Assembly: GCA_019022495.1 (NCBI GenBank)
Contig: JAFEKR010000024.1
Location: forward strand, 806,001-870,000
Length of the DNA stretch: 64,000 nt
Direction: 5' to 3'
Source: Epichloe hybrida
Lineage: Eukaryota > Ascomycota > Sordariomycetes > Hypocreales > Clavicipitaceae
Below are positions 9,769-20,693 of this stretch, one piece after another. The first letter of the stretch is position 1; each line of letters opens with the position of its first letter. The translations under genes and the position numbers were made by a program. Under the pieces are notes generated by a model that saw only the letters and a program-made list of their open reading frames with translations, was not told the origin of the DNA and made no database searches.

Positions 9769-11568
9769 ATGTTCTTGTCCGCGCGGCGCTGGCTGCGCAA
9801 CAACAGGACTCCCATTGCCATTGGTGTTGGCATTGTCGGTGCCGGCTACATCGCTACCCAATTTGTCTTGAACAAGATCAACGACGCGCGTGAGCGTATG
9901 AGTAGTGATCGCATCGCTAAGGAGAAGTGAGTGGGCCCAATGCTTCTCGGTTATGCTCAATATTTGTCTTGACGGGTTGGTTGGGCTGACATGATCGGGT
10001 GCGTCCCCTTCGCGGTGGTACAGTTTACGACGTCGATTCGAGCAGAACCAGGAAGACTGTACATTTACCGTGCTTGCTCTCCTGCCGACTGTTGCGAGCA
10101 ATGTTTTGAACGAAATGAACACGGAGCAGATCACGTACGAGATACAACAGATCAAGGGTTCTGCTAGAGGTCCCAAGGCCGGAGCTTCCGAATCAACAAC
10201 GAGCCCTCCTAGCATTGCCGATACCACCATTACGGAGGAGGATGGCAAGAGCATGGCCACTTCAGGAAGCCTCCAGAGCGAGAGCGGCATCCACGCCAGT
10301 CAAATTGCTGCTCCTGCGCCTTCCTCCGCTGGCGCTACTGGTCAAGGGGCTCAACAGGGAGACGCTGTGGCACCCAAGGTATCTCGCAAGACGAAGCGAC
10401 AGCTTTGGGATGACTTGGCAATCAGTGGTGAGCTAGCCCTCGCCCACTCTCCCAGCTTGTGTATTGTGGTGTTTGGGTCAATCTTTGCTGACTTGAGCTT
10501 GCCTTTCTGTGCTTGGCAGCTGTTACGCGAGCCTTCACTCTCATCTACACGCTGGCTCTCCTCACCATGTTGACTCGAGTGCAGCTCAACCTGCTGGGCC
10601 GCCGGAGCTACTTGTCCAGCGTGGTAGCCCTTGCCACGGGTTCTCAGCAAGAAACCATTAGTCTTGAAAACAATGACGACGACAACTCTGAGCAAGCCTA
10701 TGGCAGCGACTTCGACACCAATCGCAAGTACCTCACGTTCAGTTGGTGGCTGCTGAACAAGGGATGGGCACAAGTCATGAACAGAGTCGAGAGCGCAGTA
10801 CGAACCGTCTTTGGCACTCTGAGCCCCCGCGACCTGGTGAGCTTCGACCGCTTCAGTGAACTCACCATGGAGGTTCGAAAGCTAGTCGAGGGCGCCACTG
10901 CCGAGGAAAGAAGGCAGACGGACTGGCTGACTTTGTTACTGCCCCCGCGCGATCAAGAGGATGAAGTGGTCCGTCAGTCAGGCATACTCGAAGACAGCGC
11001 CATGCAAGGCAGCGCCGTTTCCGACCTGTCATCGCCCGCTGCCCTACGACGATTGCTAGACGAAACAGCCGATCTGATCGAGTCACCTTCCTTCTCGCAC
11101 GTCCTGACTCTCATACTCGATGCTGCATTCGAGACGTTGGTGGACAAGAAGCTCGCCACCGAAGCTTTTGAGCTGCCACCGCAATCACCGTTCCCCCCTC
11201 CTGAATCCATGGACCTGCGCGGTTCAAGGGTCATCTTGCTGCCCAAGATCCTATCCGTCTTGACTCGTCAGGCGCACGTCATTGGAAATGGCGGACCCAA
11301 TGAATATCTACAGGATATGGAAACAGTCCGCGCCTTGGAGGCATTTGCAGCAGTGGTATACTCGAGTAATTGGGAGAACGAAATACGCGACGAGGGCATC
11401 ATGGACAGTGCCGTCGATATCAGCAAGAGCGAGGTGGCGTCACAACTGCTTCAGCCCGAGGAGAAAGGCAAACAGCCTGCTGCCGTGGATGAGAGTATCG
11501 TCATGGTGGATTCGATGGGGGGTGGCTTCGAGAGCGCCTGGGAAAAGGCAGTGCAGAAGGCCTCTTGA
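9769..11568 (+). CDS. PEX3: Peroxin Pex3, peroxisome membrane biogenesis
   Basis: Three exons (9769-9926, 10024-10427, 10520-11568) give 536 residues. The N-terminus MFLSARRWLRNNRTPIAIG has the short basic head followed by a hydrophobic segment (about 14-35) typical of Pex3, then LRRRFEQNQEDCTFTVLALLP, a hallmark of the family. A second block around ITRAFTLIYTLALLTMLTRVQLNLLGRRSYL-like sequence in exon 3 is also Pex3-typical (this genome reads VTRAFTL). Pex3 sits in the ER/peroxisome membrane and recruits the membrane-protein receptor Pex19. A fungal S/A/G-rich insert (about 95-165) separates the two conserved blocks. The start is the first ATG downstream of the promoter and gives the expected anchor. 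Confidence 0.94.
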
Positions 11569-12259
11569 CGAGACGGTTTCACAAAAGGATGCCCATATCT
11601 TGTACGAGGTACACTGGAAAACAATCAAACATATACATGCGAGATTCCGGTCGATCATGATGATGCCCAGAGCCAGCATGGCCATGGACACGGGCACAAC
11701 AGAGGCGGGCTTTCGGTTTTTTTTTTTTTTTTAATCCTTAATTTGCTTCTTCCGTCTCTGCATTGGCTGAGAGCAACTGTGCTTCATGTTTTGTAGAATA
11801 TAACGCACAGTCGAACTGCATGACGTCGTCTTCTGCCTCCAACTCACGCTCCATGCCAAAGTATGCGAAAAGGACCTGTTTCGAAATTCCCATCAAGTAC
11901 CATCAGCCCTGCCTGCGATACAGCTCCGGGCTGGGTCTGTTGCGACTCCCCGAAGCAGGAGGCCAGCTGGCTGAGTCCGGTCTCGGGAAAATCCAGTATG
12001 ATCCTCGCGTCCTGTTCACCATTGGGGTTGGAAGTGCATCAAATTTGAGAAGCTTTCAACGCCGTTCAAGCGATACATTTCTCCAGGACTCAAGCCTCGG
12101 TGCTCAACTCCTAGCAACGGCCTAGCTTCGGGTATGGATGTCGTTTCGACTACCTACCTGCGCATGTCGTAATAAACCGCGGTCAATGCTTGACCGGGGC
12201 AAGGCGTTCATGAAGACTGAGTTGCCATGTATATCATTTCCATCTCCATGACTGACGTC
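11569..12259. other. Intergenic between PEX3 and BET5, with possible gene remnant
   Basis: The genes on each side end here. A T16 run lies at 11717-11732. Between 11738 and about 12130 the minus strand has protein-like stretches in two frames, interrupted by stops (see findings). I do not call a gene. Confidence 0.5.
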
Positions 12260-12888
12260 TCACATCAGACCTCGGATAAACTGGTCTAATCCGAGTTCAA
12301 AGAGCTCATTCGTGACGCCTTCTCCCCCCTTGTGCTCTACCGGGGCAAGAGGGTTCTTGACAACTGTGTTAAGGCAAAAAAACCCAAGTTTAGCATGAAA
12401 CCATTTCCCCCTTTCTCTCCAAAGAGGTTCGCCGTGGGTCTTTAGTTCACACATACCGTATTCAACCCAGAGATTGATATATATCTGATGCAGGACATTC
12501 CTCATGCTAGGCGATTGGGTGTCAGTGAGCAGGACGAATCGTAGATTCGCAGGTGTCTCGTAATAGTGTAGCTTGTACTGCCCCGTTCGGTAGCTGATGA
12601 AGGCGTCGTCGTCGCCACCTAGCTTGCGAACCATGTTGCGCAGGGAAAAGACGGTTCCGAAGATGAGTTTCGTGTCGTCGGAGCGGGCGACGTCTGCGCG
12701 GGAAGACAGCGGCCGCGTCGACGGGAGCCATGACTTGGCGTAGACGCATTCAGCTATGGGAGAATGAATTGGTTAGCTCTGTTGGGTTGCTGTCTTTTTT
12801 TTTTCGTTTTTTCTATCATTTCTGCATTGGGGGGGTTCTTTTCTGGCATACTATGTCGGTCGAAAATATAAAAGGAGTAGACTACCAT
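12260..12888 (-). CDS. BET5: TRAPP complex subunit Bet5 (TRAPPC1)
   Basis: Three exons (12888-12852, 12753-12457, 12363-12260) give 145 residues, the expected size. The N-terminus MVVYSFYIFDRHTECVY matches the longin/SNARE-like Bet5 start, and KLIFGTVFSLRNMVRKL followed by YRTGQYKLHYYETPANLRFV is diagnostic of the subunit. The C-terminal exon continues through NELFELGLDQFIRGLM. Bet5 is a core subunit of the TRAPP complexes, the exchange factors for Ypt1/Rab1 in ER-Golgi and Golgi traffic. The upstream MAFARNE frame is not used because the conserved protein begins at MVVYSF. It is divergent from the CaMKK gene. Confidence 0.95.
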
Positions 12889-13695
12889 GATGGGCAGACC
12901 GGGTGGAAGAAGTGTACCGAGGACGGTTTCGTTTCGGGCGAATGCCAAGTAATGTAATATGGCGGCGTCGTTGCCTGTTCGTCGGGAGAGGTGCTAAGGA
13001 AGGGAAGGTTGAGGCCGACGAGTTGGTTGATGGTTGATGGTTGATGGAGCTGTTTCTCGCCAAATTTAACTGAGGTTTGGCGAGCAGAACAGTGAGTCCA
13101 GTGAGTCCAGTGAGTCCAGTATTCCGTACAGGAGAATTCGACAAGTGCAGCTTAGATTGTGCTGGCTGGTGGAAGGAGATGGAAGGCGCCCCCCCTCCCC
13201 CAGCGTCGTGATAGGCCCAGCGAGGCCGGCGAGCAGCTCAACTTACTGTAGCTGAGGTAGGTTGTACCTACCCATCACCCATCCGATATTGTCACCAGCC
13301 AAGGACTCAGCCTCTCTTTCTTCACTCTTCTTCCTTCTGTTCTCTCGGTTCAGCCTACATTTATATCCAGCCTTAATACTGCGAAGAGCGTTATTCGTTC
13401 GGCTGTACGGAATACCCGGTTCGTATCTGCCTTCATCTGCATTGGTGACACGCACCCACCCGCCACCAGACCAAAGCCGCTGTCGTGGACAATCGCGGCA
13501 GCCTCGCCCAAGTTTTGACGCTCAGCCCTCTTTCGTTCCCTCAGTTCAGCGCTGTCTCTTCAATAACGGCGTGCAGTCATCCCGCCAACTTGTCGCCCTT
13601 TGACGACGCTCTTCATACGGATTCCCGAAGCCTTTACCAAATTCTGAAAAGAGCGACTAGCACAAGGGCGGGAGAGGGAGGATAGCAACATCGCC
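12889..13695. promoter_or_regulatory. Divergent promoter region of BET5 and the CaMKK gene
   Basis: The 807 bp between the two start codons contain a GGTTGAT repeat (about 13023-13046), three AGTGAGTCC units (13091-13117) and an ATTCCGTACAGG copy of the dispersed micro-motif (13121-13132). A CT-rich leader precedes the kinase ATG. Confidence 0.55.
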
Positions 13696-16252
13696 ATGTC
13701 GGATAGTCCTGCCGACGCTGCTGCAGAACAGCACATCGCGGGTGCATCGTCGCCTCAGCTGACGATTGACCATGTTGATGACGACCAAGACACTCTGGGG
13801 CCATCACGGCCGCCGCTGGCCGCTGCCGTGTAAGTCGAGCCGGCACTCTATGCTATACGGGAGAGCGGCTCATGCCCAGCTCTCGTACGTCCGGAACATG
13901 CGGTACTGACGGCACCACGCATCAGGACTGAGCCGCCCAGCTTGCGGACGTATTCCAGTCCGGAAAGGCATCATAAACGGACACCAAGTGTGCATAGAGA
14001 GATTAAGGTTATTGATTCTCCTCAGCTCATGCACACACCCAGTTGTAGTTGTGTTGGGTCCCAATCTGACCCGAGATTTCTGGGCCAATAGGAAACATTG
14101 AATGCTCGAGTCGAGTTCACCAACGATGAAGCCGATGGCAGGACATACCATCGAATCAACCAGTACATCATCCTGGGAGAGATTGGTCGAGGATCTTATG
14201 GTGCTGTGCATCGCGCCACCGATCAATATGGCAACGAGTTTGTGGGTTCTATTGTCTATTTCAACAGTTTGGAGACATTCGGGTTCATTCGTTCACTGAC
14301 AAGACTGTCGTCTCAAGGCCATCAAGGAATTTTCAAAGACTCGCCTGAGAAAACGGGCACAATCTAATATTTTACGTCTTGGCCCTCATGGATCACCTCG
14401 ACAACTTGTCCCGCGGCCAGGCAGAGCTCCTCGTGGGCCACTATCGCCGCAATTAACGGGTCTACGTGCGGGCGAACAAAACGATGCTTTATTTCTAATC
14501 CGGGAAGAAGTCGCAATCATGAAAAAACTCAATCACCCCAACCTGGTCCAACTTATCGAGGTTCTTGATGACCCTGAGGAGGATTCGCTATACATGGTGA
14601 TGGAAATATGTAAGAAGGGTGTCATCATGTCAGTTGGGCTTGAAGAACATGCGGACCCTTACAATGACGAATCTTGCCGCCATTGGTTTCGAGATTTACT
14701 TCTAGGCATCGAGTATCGTGAGTCTTTTCCTCTCCTCATCCCCCATGTGCACCTTGGTGAAAAGACTTGGATGCTCCGGCTAACGTGGCGGGTAGTGCAT
14801 GCTCAGGGTGTGATTCATCGAGATATCAAGCCCGATAATTTACTCCTTTCGGACGACGAGGTTGTAAAAATCGTGGACTTTGGTGTGTCTGAAATGTTTG
14901 ACAAGCCCGACAATATGCGCGTCTCCAAATCCGCTGGGTCCCCTGCATTTATGCCACCTGAATTGTGTGGGAAACACCGAGAAGTGTCGGGCAAAGCAGC
15001 TGATATATGGTCTATGGGCGTCACGCTCTTTTGTCTCAAGTACGGTAAAATCCCATTTAATCGACCCGGAGTGCTGGAAATATATGAGGCTATCAAGTCC
15101 GACGATCCTGTCATGCCGGAGGATGAAGATCCCGATTTCGTGGATTTAATGCGCAGGATCTTGGAAAAGGATCCCGAAAAGCGAATTACCATGTCTGCTC
15201 TAAGGGTAAGCTTGGTCTTTTACAACTCAAAGATGCTCATACAAACACGCACGCGCGCGCTCGCTTACTCGCTCGCTCAAAAGAGGCTCATTGACTAACC
15301 ACCGTCTTTCCATCTCTATTTCTAGGAACATCCGTGGGTGACGAAAGGAGGAACTGATCCACTTCTGTCCAAAGAAGACAACTGCGAGAACATGGTTGAA
15401 CCACCCAATGAGCTCGAACTAAGCCGCGCTTTCACGAGGAAAATGAATCACCTGCTCTCCACGATGAAGGTGATACACAAGTTCAGGATGTTATTGGCCA
15501 AGAATAGAACGAAACAAGGAACAAATCCCGCAAGTTTTTCAACTTCTGTCCAACGTGCCACCACAGAGAAGGAGACGTTTGACGCATTGGTGGAGAAAGC
15601 AAAAGCAGAGGAAATAGAAAGTATTCTAGCTGGCCGTCGTCGTCTACCGAGTCAGCAAGACGAGAATGCGGACAAGGGCCATGCACAGGAAGGAGGCGAT
15701 CAGCAGCCTCTCTTGCTTGGCATTGGGACCGGAGCACGGGATGCATTTGCTCAGGATGAAGCCACACCTGATGTCGTTGCCGACTCACCAACAGCAGTAG
15801 ACTACAACGTGTACGACCGAGCCTACGAGGAAGCAATCAGACGTCGCATGGAAGCCAAGCCATCAAGGCGGCCGACCATGTACCTGACCAAGTTTGTCAA
15901 AGAAACCGAGTATTTCAAGCGAATGGAGAATCTGGTGGAAGGGGCCGCCTTCTCGCCGCCTATTTTCAAGTCAGAAGTCAAGGAAGCCGCGAAGACGCTG
16001 AAACACGATGTGTCGACATCGACGGCGCGCGCCGGGGGCGCCTTGGCTGCCTCAAAGTCAGATTGCAAAGATGCTGCGCAAGCGCTGAAAGAGAACTTAT
16101 CGTCGGCTTCTTCTTCTCAGGGTGCCAAACTAGTCAATCTTGTCAACAAGATATCCATCTCAAACCCAGATGCCATGAAAGAAGCAGAGACACAGGCCGA
16201 GCCAAGTCGTACGGTGGTGAAACTTATGCATCAAGATAGTTGCGAAGCCTAG
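13696..16252 (+). CDS. Calcium/calmodulin-dependent kinase kinase-type Ser/Thr kinase
   Basis: Six exons (13696-13829, 13926-14007, 14092-14241, 14318-14717, 14796-15205, 15326-16252) give 700 residues. The kinase domain has the glycine loop GRGSYGAV (104-111), the ATP lysine K125 in AIKEF, HRDIKPDN (263-270) and DFG (283-285). Between K125 and helix C lies an Arg/Pro-rich insert (about 144-168), the signature of CaMKKs. After the domain, NHLLSTMKVIHKFRMLLAKN (433-452) is a basic amphipathic stretch fitting the autoinhibitory/calmodulin-binding segment. Relatives are A. nidulans CmkC and S. pombe Ssp1, which phosphorylate CaMK or AMPK activation loops. The donor of intron 2 (GTTATT, 14008) is weak. 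Intron 4 is frame-preserving. Confidence 0.9.
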
Positions 16253-17670
16253 ACTTGGCAAATTTTCACGGGAAGAGGGGGAGTTTCTTCACAGACCTGC
16301 CTCAATTGCCCTTTTTTTTTCTACACGCACAGTGCTCCGGATACCTCCCGAAATCTGGACACTGGCGGTCTTGACGTGTGGAGGGTGAGAAATGAAGCAG
16401 CTGCTTTGTGAAACACGACAGCAAAGATGATGGGCTTTTCTTTTGCGAATCAGGCGGCTGCATGGGAAATACAGGGTCTCACTTGTTTTTTCTGCGCTCC
16501 GGGCAATCTGGGACCCGGGACTGCTGGGCCAAAGAGAATCGAGACATCCGACACGGGGGGCATGTCAACGCGCGTGAGTATCGTTGCATGTTGGGATGCG
16601 AGCGTGACTTGGGGAATTTGCAAAAGGAGCAAATCGCTTACTGAGGGAAGAGGGGGGAGATACAGGGAGCTCATGCCCTGTGATATCATGACTACTCCGT
16701 ACTGTTCGGTAGCATATGTATGCCTCGCTTATGATGCCTCGAATATCATGAGAATTCTGCAGATCTACATAGGCAGACAGCCTGGACCCTCCACGTATAT
16801 TCACTGTGAGCCGGCCGTCACAGCGGGGAATGGGCGGCTTCCGAGAAAGTGAGGAATACCACATTGCTGTTCCATCCGCGCTGCTCTGGAGGTATCAGAT
16901 GATCAGCTCTGCATGTAGGCGTCGTGCGACGATGACAGCAGCAACCACGATGCGCCTTCCCCGGCGCGTCGACATGATCAGGTCTGGTATCAATTGATTA
17001 CACCCAAGGCATGAGCATGAGCATCAGTCAATCTACATGTACATTACTCGTCCAAGGCCAGTCGGCATGGGGTTTGGCGGAATCGAATTGTGGCCTGCAC
17101 GGAGCACTCGGTATTACCTCGTGGCGAAAAAAGAAACGTGGAGCCAAGGGAATGACGTCGTCCCCGCAGACGGGGTGAGGGATCAGCCAAGCCCCCGCCT
17201 GCAAGTGGTCGTATGTACGGATTACATGTATGTATGTATGTACGGATTATGTATGTATGTACATGTACCTATGTGAATGCGACTGGGTCCGGATCCGCCA
17301 ACTCAAACTCGATGGCGTCGAGCAGTGAGGTGAGGACCCTACTTCCGGCCACCTCTCGGCTGGCGGCGGGCGCACAAGTCGTCGCGATTCCGTGCGACAT
17401 CAGCACCACCACCACCAGCACCACCATCATCATACATTTGACATTTTTGACACAAGGCAGGTGACGGCATCAAAAAGGGCTTGGCTTATCCACGGGTTGG
17501 CTGATGCGGTTTGGCCAAGATTCTGTGCTGCATGTTGTGCTGGCCTTGTTTCTTACCTAAGATTAATACAACACACAACAACACAAGTTGCGGCCCTGAA
17601 ACCGGCACCTGGAGAAAGTCACTCGTCAAGTACGTACAAATTCACCCCCACCCGAAGCATCCACCTGGTG

Positions 17671-17696
17671 TTTTTTTTTTTTTTTTTTTTTTTTTT
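17671..17696 (+). repeat. Poly-T tract, 26 nt
   Basis: An uninterrupted T26 homopolymer in intergenic DNA. Confidence 0.95.
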
Positions 17697-18540
17697 CCCG
17701 TGCTCCACGTTGAGGCAGGTACGGATTATGCCACGCGGTAAATGAGTACTTGCTCTTATTAGCCGGTCCTGCAAGCTGCCCGACGGAGCCTAGCAGAAAT
17801 ACCAGATCTCACACCCTCGTCTCGTCGGCGCGGGCAACTTAATTTTTTTTTCAAATTAGTTAGTGGAGAGCTGCGCCAGCGCCAGCGCCAGCGCCCGACA
17901 AGTGCACTCCTGCGGCAGTGGCTGATGGTGACGCAAGGCAGGGCAGGGCAGGGCAGGGCAAGCAAGGCAGGCAATTTTTTTTTACGGATCCGTACGGAGT
18001 AGGAGTAATATGTAATGTACATGTAATCCGTATGTAGACGAACGAACAAACCACGCCGCCCGCGCTGCCCGCGACAGGCCCTGACAATTCGACATTCCCC
18101 TTCCGCTCTCCGTCTCCTCTTGCCACCGTTCCCCTGTTGCCGGCCTTTTTTTCTTTTCCCCTGCTTGTGTTGTTTTCTCTCCTTGTTTTGGTAACAAGTC
18201 AAAGGAAAAAGAAGTCTGGTTCCCTCCAGTCGCGGTGGTGAGCATCACTCCCGCAGCAGCAGCTGGGCTGGCACCAACCGAACCCGACCAGACTTTTCCC
18301 GTCTATTGCGCACATAGCCCGTTCTACCCGCCCTATCCGCTCTTCTCGTCCGCGGCGTAATACGTACGCAGGCCGGAAGCACGCTGGAAGCAAGCTGGCC
18401 AGCTCTGCGCACGAGGACAGCTTTCGAGGACAGCTTTCGAGGACTTTCGAGGACAGCGCGCACGCGACAACAAGGTACCGTGTACCGTGCAAAAATCCCT
18501 GTTGCCGCGTTTTGGCTGTTCACACCCTGCGCCACCATCG

Positions 18541-18678
18541 CCGCCATTTCTTCTTCTCTGGCTCCCTCGGGCTCCCTCGGGCTCCCTCGGCTTCCCCCGT
18601 CATCTCTTGTCATCTCTCGTCCTCTCTCGTCATCTCTCGTCCTCTCTTGTCCGCTCTCGTCATCTCTCGTCCTCTCTG
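18541..18678. repeat. CT-rich minisatellites (CTCCCTCGGG and TCTCGTCCTC units)
   Basis: Three CTCCCTCGGG units are followed by about six 12-bp TCTCGTCATCTC-like units. Confidence 0.8.
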
Positions 18679-18773
18679 TGCCCGCCCTTGGCGACGCGGC
18701 GCTCTTCCTCCCAGCCGCCCGCCAGCTTTGTCATCGCCTTCGACGCCCACCGTCTAATAGTCTAATAATCCGT

Positions 18774-18832
18774 TACCGTCCACCGCACCGTCTGCCGCAC
18801 CGTCTGCCGCACCGTACCGTCTACCGCCCAGT
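18774..18832. repeat. CACCGTCTGCCG tandem repeat
   Basis: Degenerate 12-bp units of CACCGTCTGCCG/TACCGTCTACCG upstream of the SAT4-like gene. Confidence 0.75.
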
Positions 18833-19223
18833 CAACAGAATTACCACGGGTCCGAACAAGTCCTCGGTGCCAATGCTGCTTGTGAACCTTGTGCAGCCTC
18901 CCAGAGCATTCTAGCTGGCCCTTTGTTACTTTTTGGCTTTGCTTTGCTCGGCTTGGTTCAGCTTGGCTCTGCATCCATCCACCCTTGGTTTTTCCCACAA
19001 ACTTACACCTGGGTCTTTCTCGATTATTCAGGACCACGACGTCACAAACATCAACAACATTTTGCCTCTCTTCTGCACCGCCCCATCTTGATCGTGCCCG
19101 CGCATCCGGAAGCAGCACAGCAAACGCCAACCACGGCACGGCGCTACGTCAGTCGTGCCAGCCGTCGCCGTCTCTCGCCGTCTCTCGCCGTCTCTCGCCG
19201 AACCTCCTCTCCTGCCAACCAAG

Positions 19224-20693
19224 ATGCCTGCTGCTTCCGTCACTTCGTCAAAGCCCAACTCTGCACCGACCTCAAAACCTTCGTCGATCAAATCTCACGA
19301 TGGTTCCGGAAAATCGAAATCCCCTGCTCTCACCCCTCAAGATGCCGATTTTGCCACTGAACCCTTGCACCCGAAACCCCCGTCAGAAAAGGCATCCGTC
19401 AAGGAGCGTTTTACACGCATGTTCTCCAGCAAGGATGTTCCCAAAGCGAACAACGGCAATGGCGAACCAACTGGCCGGCCGCGCGGTTCATCCATGAACG
19501 GCACCTCGTCACCGGCTTCCTCGCACAAGGAGTCATCCGAACGACCCGTCGACAAAGCCCCGTCAAATACCTCCAAGGTGATGCCGGGCAAGGAACTCGG
19601 AATGCGCTTCTCGCTCAATCCCGAGGTGCAGGGTGGCCATGAACATCATCTAAAGTCTAGTCGTCGGCAAGAAAAGCTGTCGGACATGTGGCGCTCACTA
19701 TTGGGCAAGAAACCGGAAGCAACCCCCGAACATGACCTTTCGCTCGTCTCCAACTGGGTTGACTCGCTTCGTCAGGAGAAGGAAGAAGCGTCGGACAGAA
19801 AGGGGGCCGCCAACGTATCCTCCACGCTTGTGGAAAAGTACGGAAAGTGCCAGGAGGTTGTCGGGCGTGGAGCCTTCGGCATCGTTCGAATCTCTCACAA
19901 AAAGCTGGCCGGCTCTGAGAAGCTCTTTGCCGTCAAGGAGTTCCGCCGCCGTCCCGAAGAAACCGAGAAGAAGTACAGCAAGCGTCTCACTGCCGAGTTT
20001 TGCATTTCCTCGTCCCTGCGCCATCCCAACGTCATTCACACTCTGGATCTGCTCAAGGATGCCAAGGGGGATTTTTGCGAGGTCATGGAGTTTTGTGCCG
20101 GAGGTGATTTGTACACACTCATCCTCTCAAGCGGCAAGCTCGAGGTTCAGGAGGCCGATTGCTTCTTCAAGCAAATGATGCGCGGCGTCGAGTATCTTCA
20201 CGAAATGGGGGTCGCGCACAGGGACTTGAAACCCGAAAATCTACTGCTGACCACCAGAGGCGCTCTGAAAATCACCGATTTTGGAAACGGAGAGTGTTTC
20301 CGGATGGCATGGGAAACGGACGCACACATGGTGTCCGGTCTCTGTGGCTCTGCCCCTTACATATCACCTGAAGAATATACTGACAAGGAATTTGATGCCC
20401 GCGCCGTTGACGTATGGGCGTGCGGCGTCATCTACATGGCCATGCGAACCGGGCGCCACCTGTGGCGTGTGGCCAAGAAAGACGAGGATGAATTTTATGC
20501 TCGTTATCTTGAAGGCCGTCGCGATGAAGAGGGATACGGCCCCATCGAGTCCCTGCATCGCGCGCGATGTCGCAACGTCATCTACTCAGTCCTGGACCCT
20601 CATCCAACGCGCCGTCTCACGGCTGCTCAGGTCCTGAAATCCGAATGGGTTCGCGAGATAAAACTTTGCAAAGCTGGCGAGGAGGGCCTGTGA
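19224..20693 (+). CDS. SAT4: HAL4/SAT4-family Ser/Thr protein kinase
   Basis: A single-exon frame of 489 residues from the ATG at 19224. A Ser/Pro-rich N-terminal half precedes a kinase domain with GRGAFGIV (214-221), K238 in FAVKEFRRRPEET, AHRDLKPENLLL (HRD 332-334), DFG (352-354) and GLCGSAPYISPEE in the activation segment. The FAVKEFRRR block and the CGSAPYISPEE/VDVWACGVIYMAM segment are characteristic of the fungal HAL4/HAL5 (NPR) kinases, which stabilise plasma-membrane nutrient and K+ transporters in yeast. An in-frame ATG 69 nt upstream (19155) would add residues encoded by a TCTCGCCG tandem repeat, so I treat it as leader. Confidence 0.88.
   Translation: MPAASVTSSKPNSAPTSKPSSIKSHDGSGKSKSPALTPQDADFATEPLHPKPPSEKASVKERFTRMFSSKDVPKANNGNGEPTGRPRGSSMNGTSSPASSHKESSERPVDKAPSNTSKVMPGKELGMRFSLNPEVQGGHEHHLKSSRRQEKLSDMWRSLLGKKPEATPEHDLSLVSNWVDSLRQEKEEASDRKGAANVSSTLVEKYGKCQEVVGRGAFGIVRISHKKLAGSEKLFAVKEFRRRPEETEKKYSKRLTAEFCISSSLRHPNVIHTLDLLKDAKGDFCEVMEFCAGGDLYTLILSSGKLEVQEADCFFKQMMRGVEYLHEMGVAHRDLKPENLLLTTRGALKITDFGNGECFRMAWETDAHMVSGLCGSAPYISPEEYTDKEFDARAVDVWACGVIYMAMRTGRHLWRVAKKDEDEFYARYLEGRRDEEGYGPIESLHRARCRNVIYSVLDPHPTRRLTAAQVLKSEWVREIKLCKAGEEGL

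Larger units (their letters stand above)
16253..19223. other. Long repeat-rich intergenic region upstream of the SAT4-like kinase
   Basis: No recognisable gene in nearly 3 kb. It contains several copies of the ACGGATTA/TACGGAGTA motif (about 16692, 17213-17275, 17718, 17985-18035), a T26 tract (17671-17696), GGGCA and GCGCCA repeats (17877-17960), and CT-rich tandem arrays (18541-18678, 18774-18832, 19166-19201). The last arrays probably fall in the kinase leader. Confidence 0.6.
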
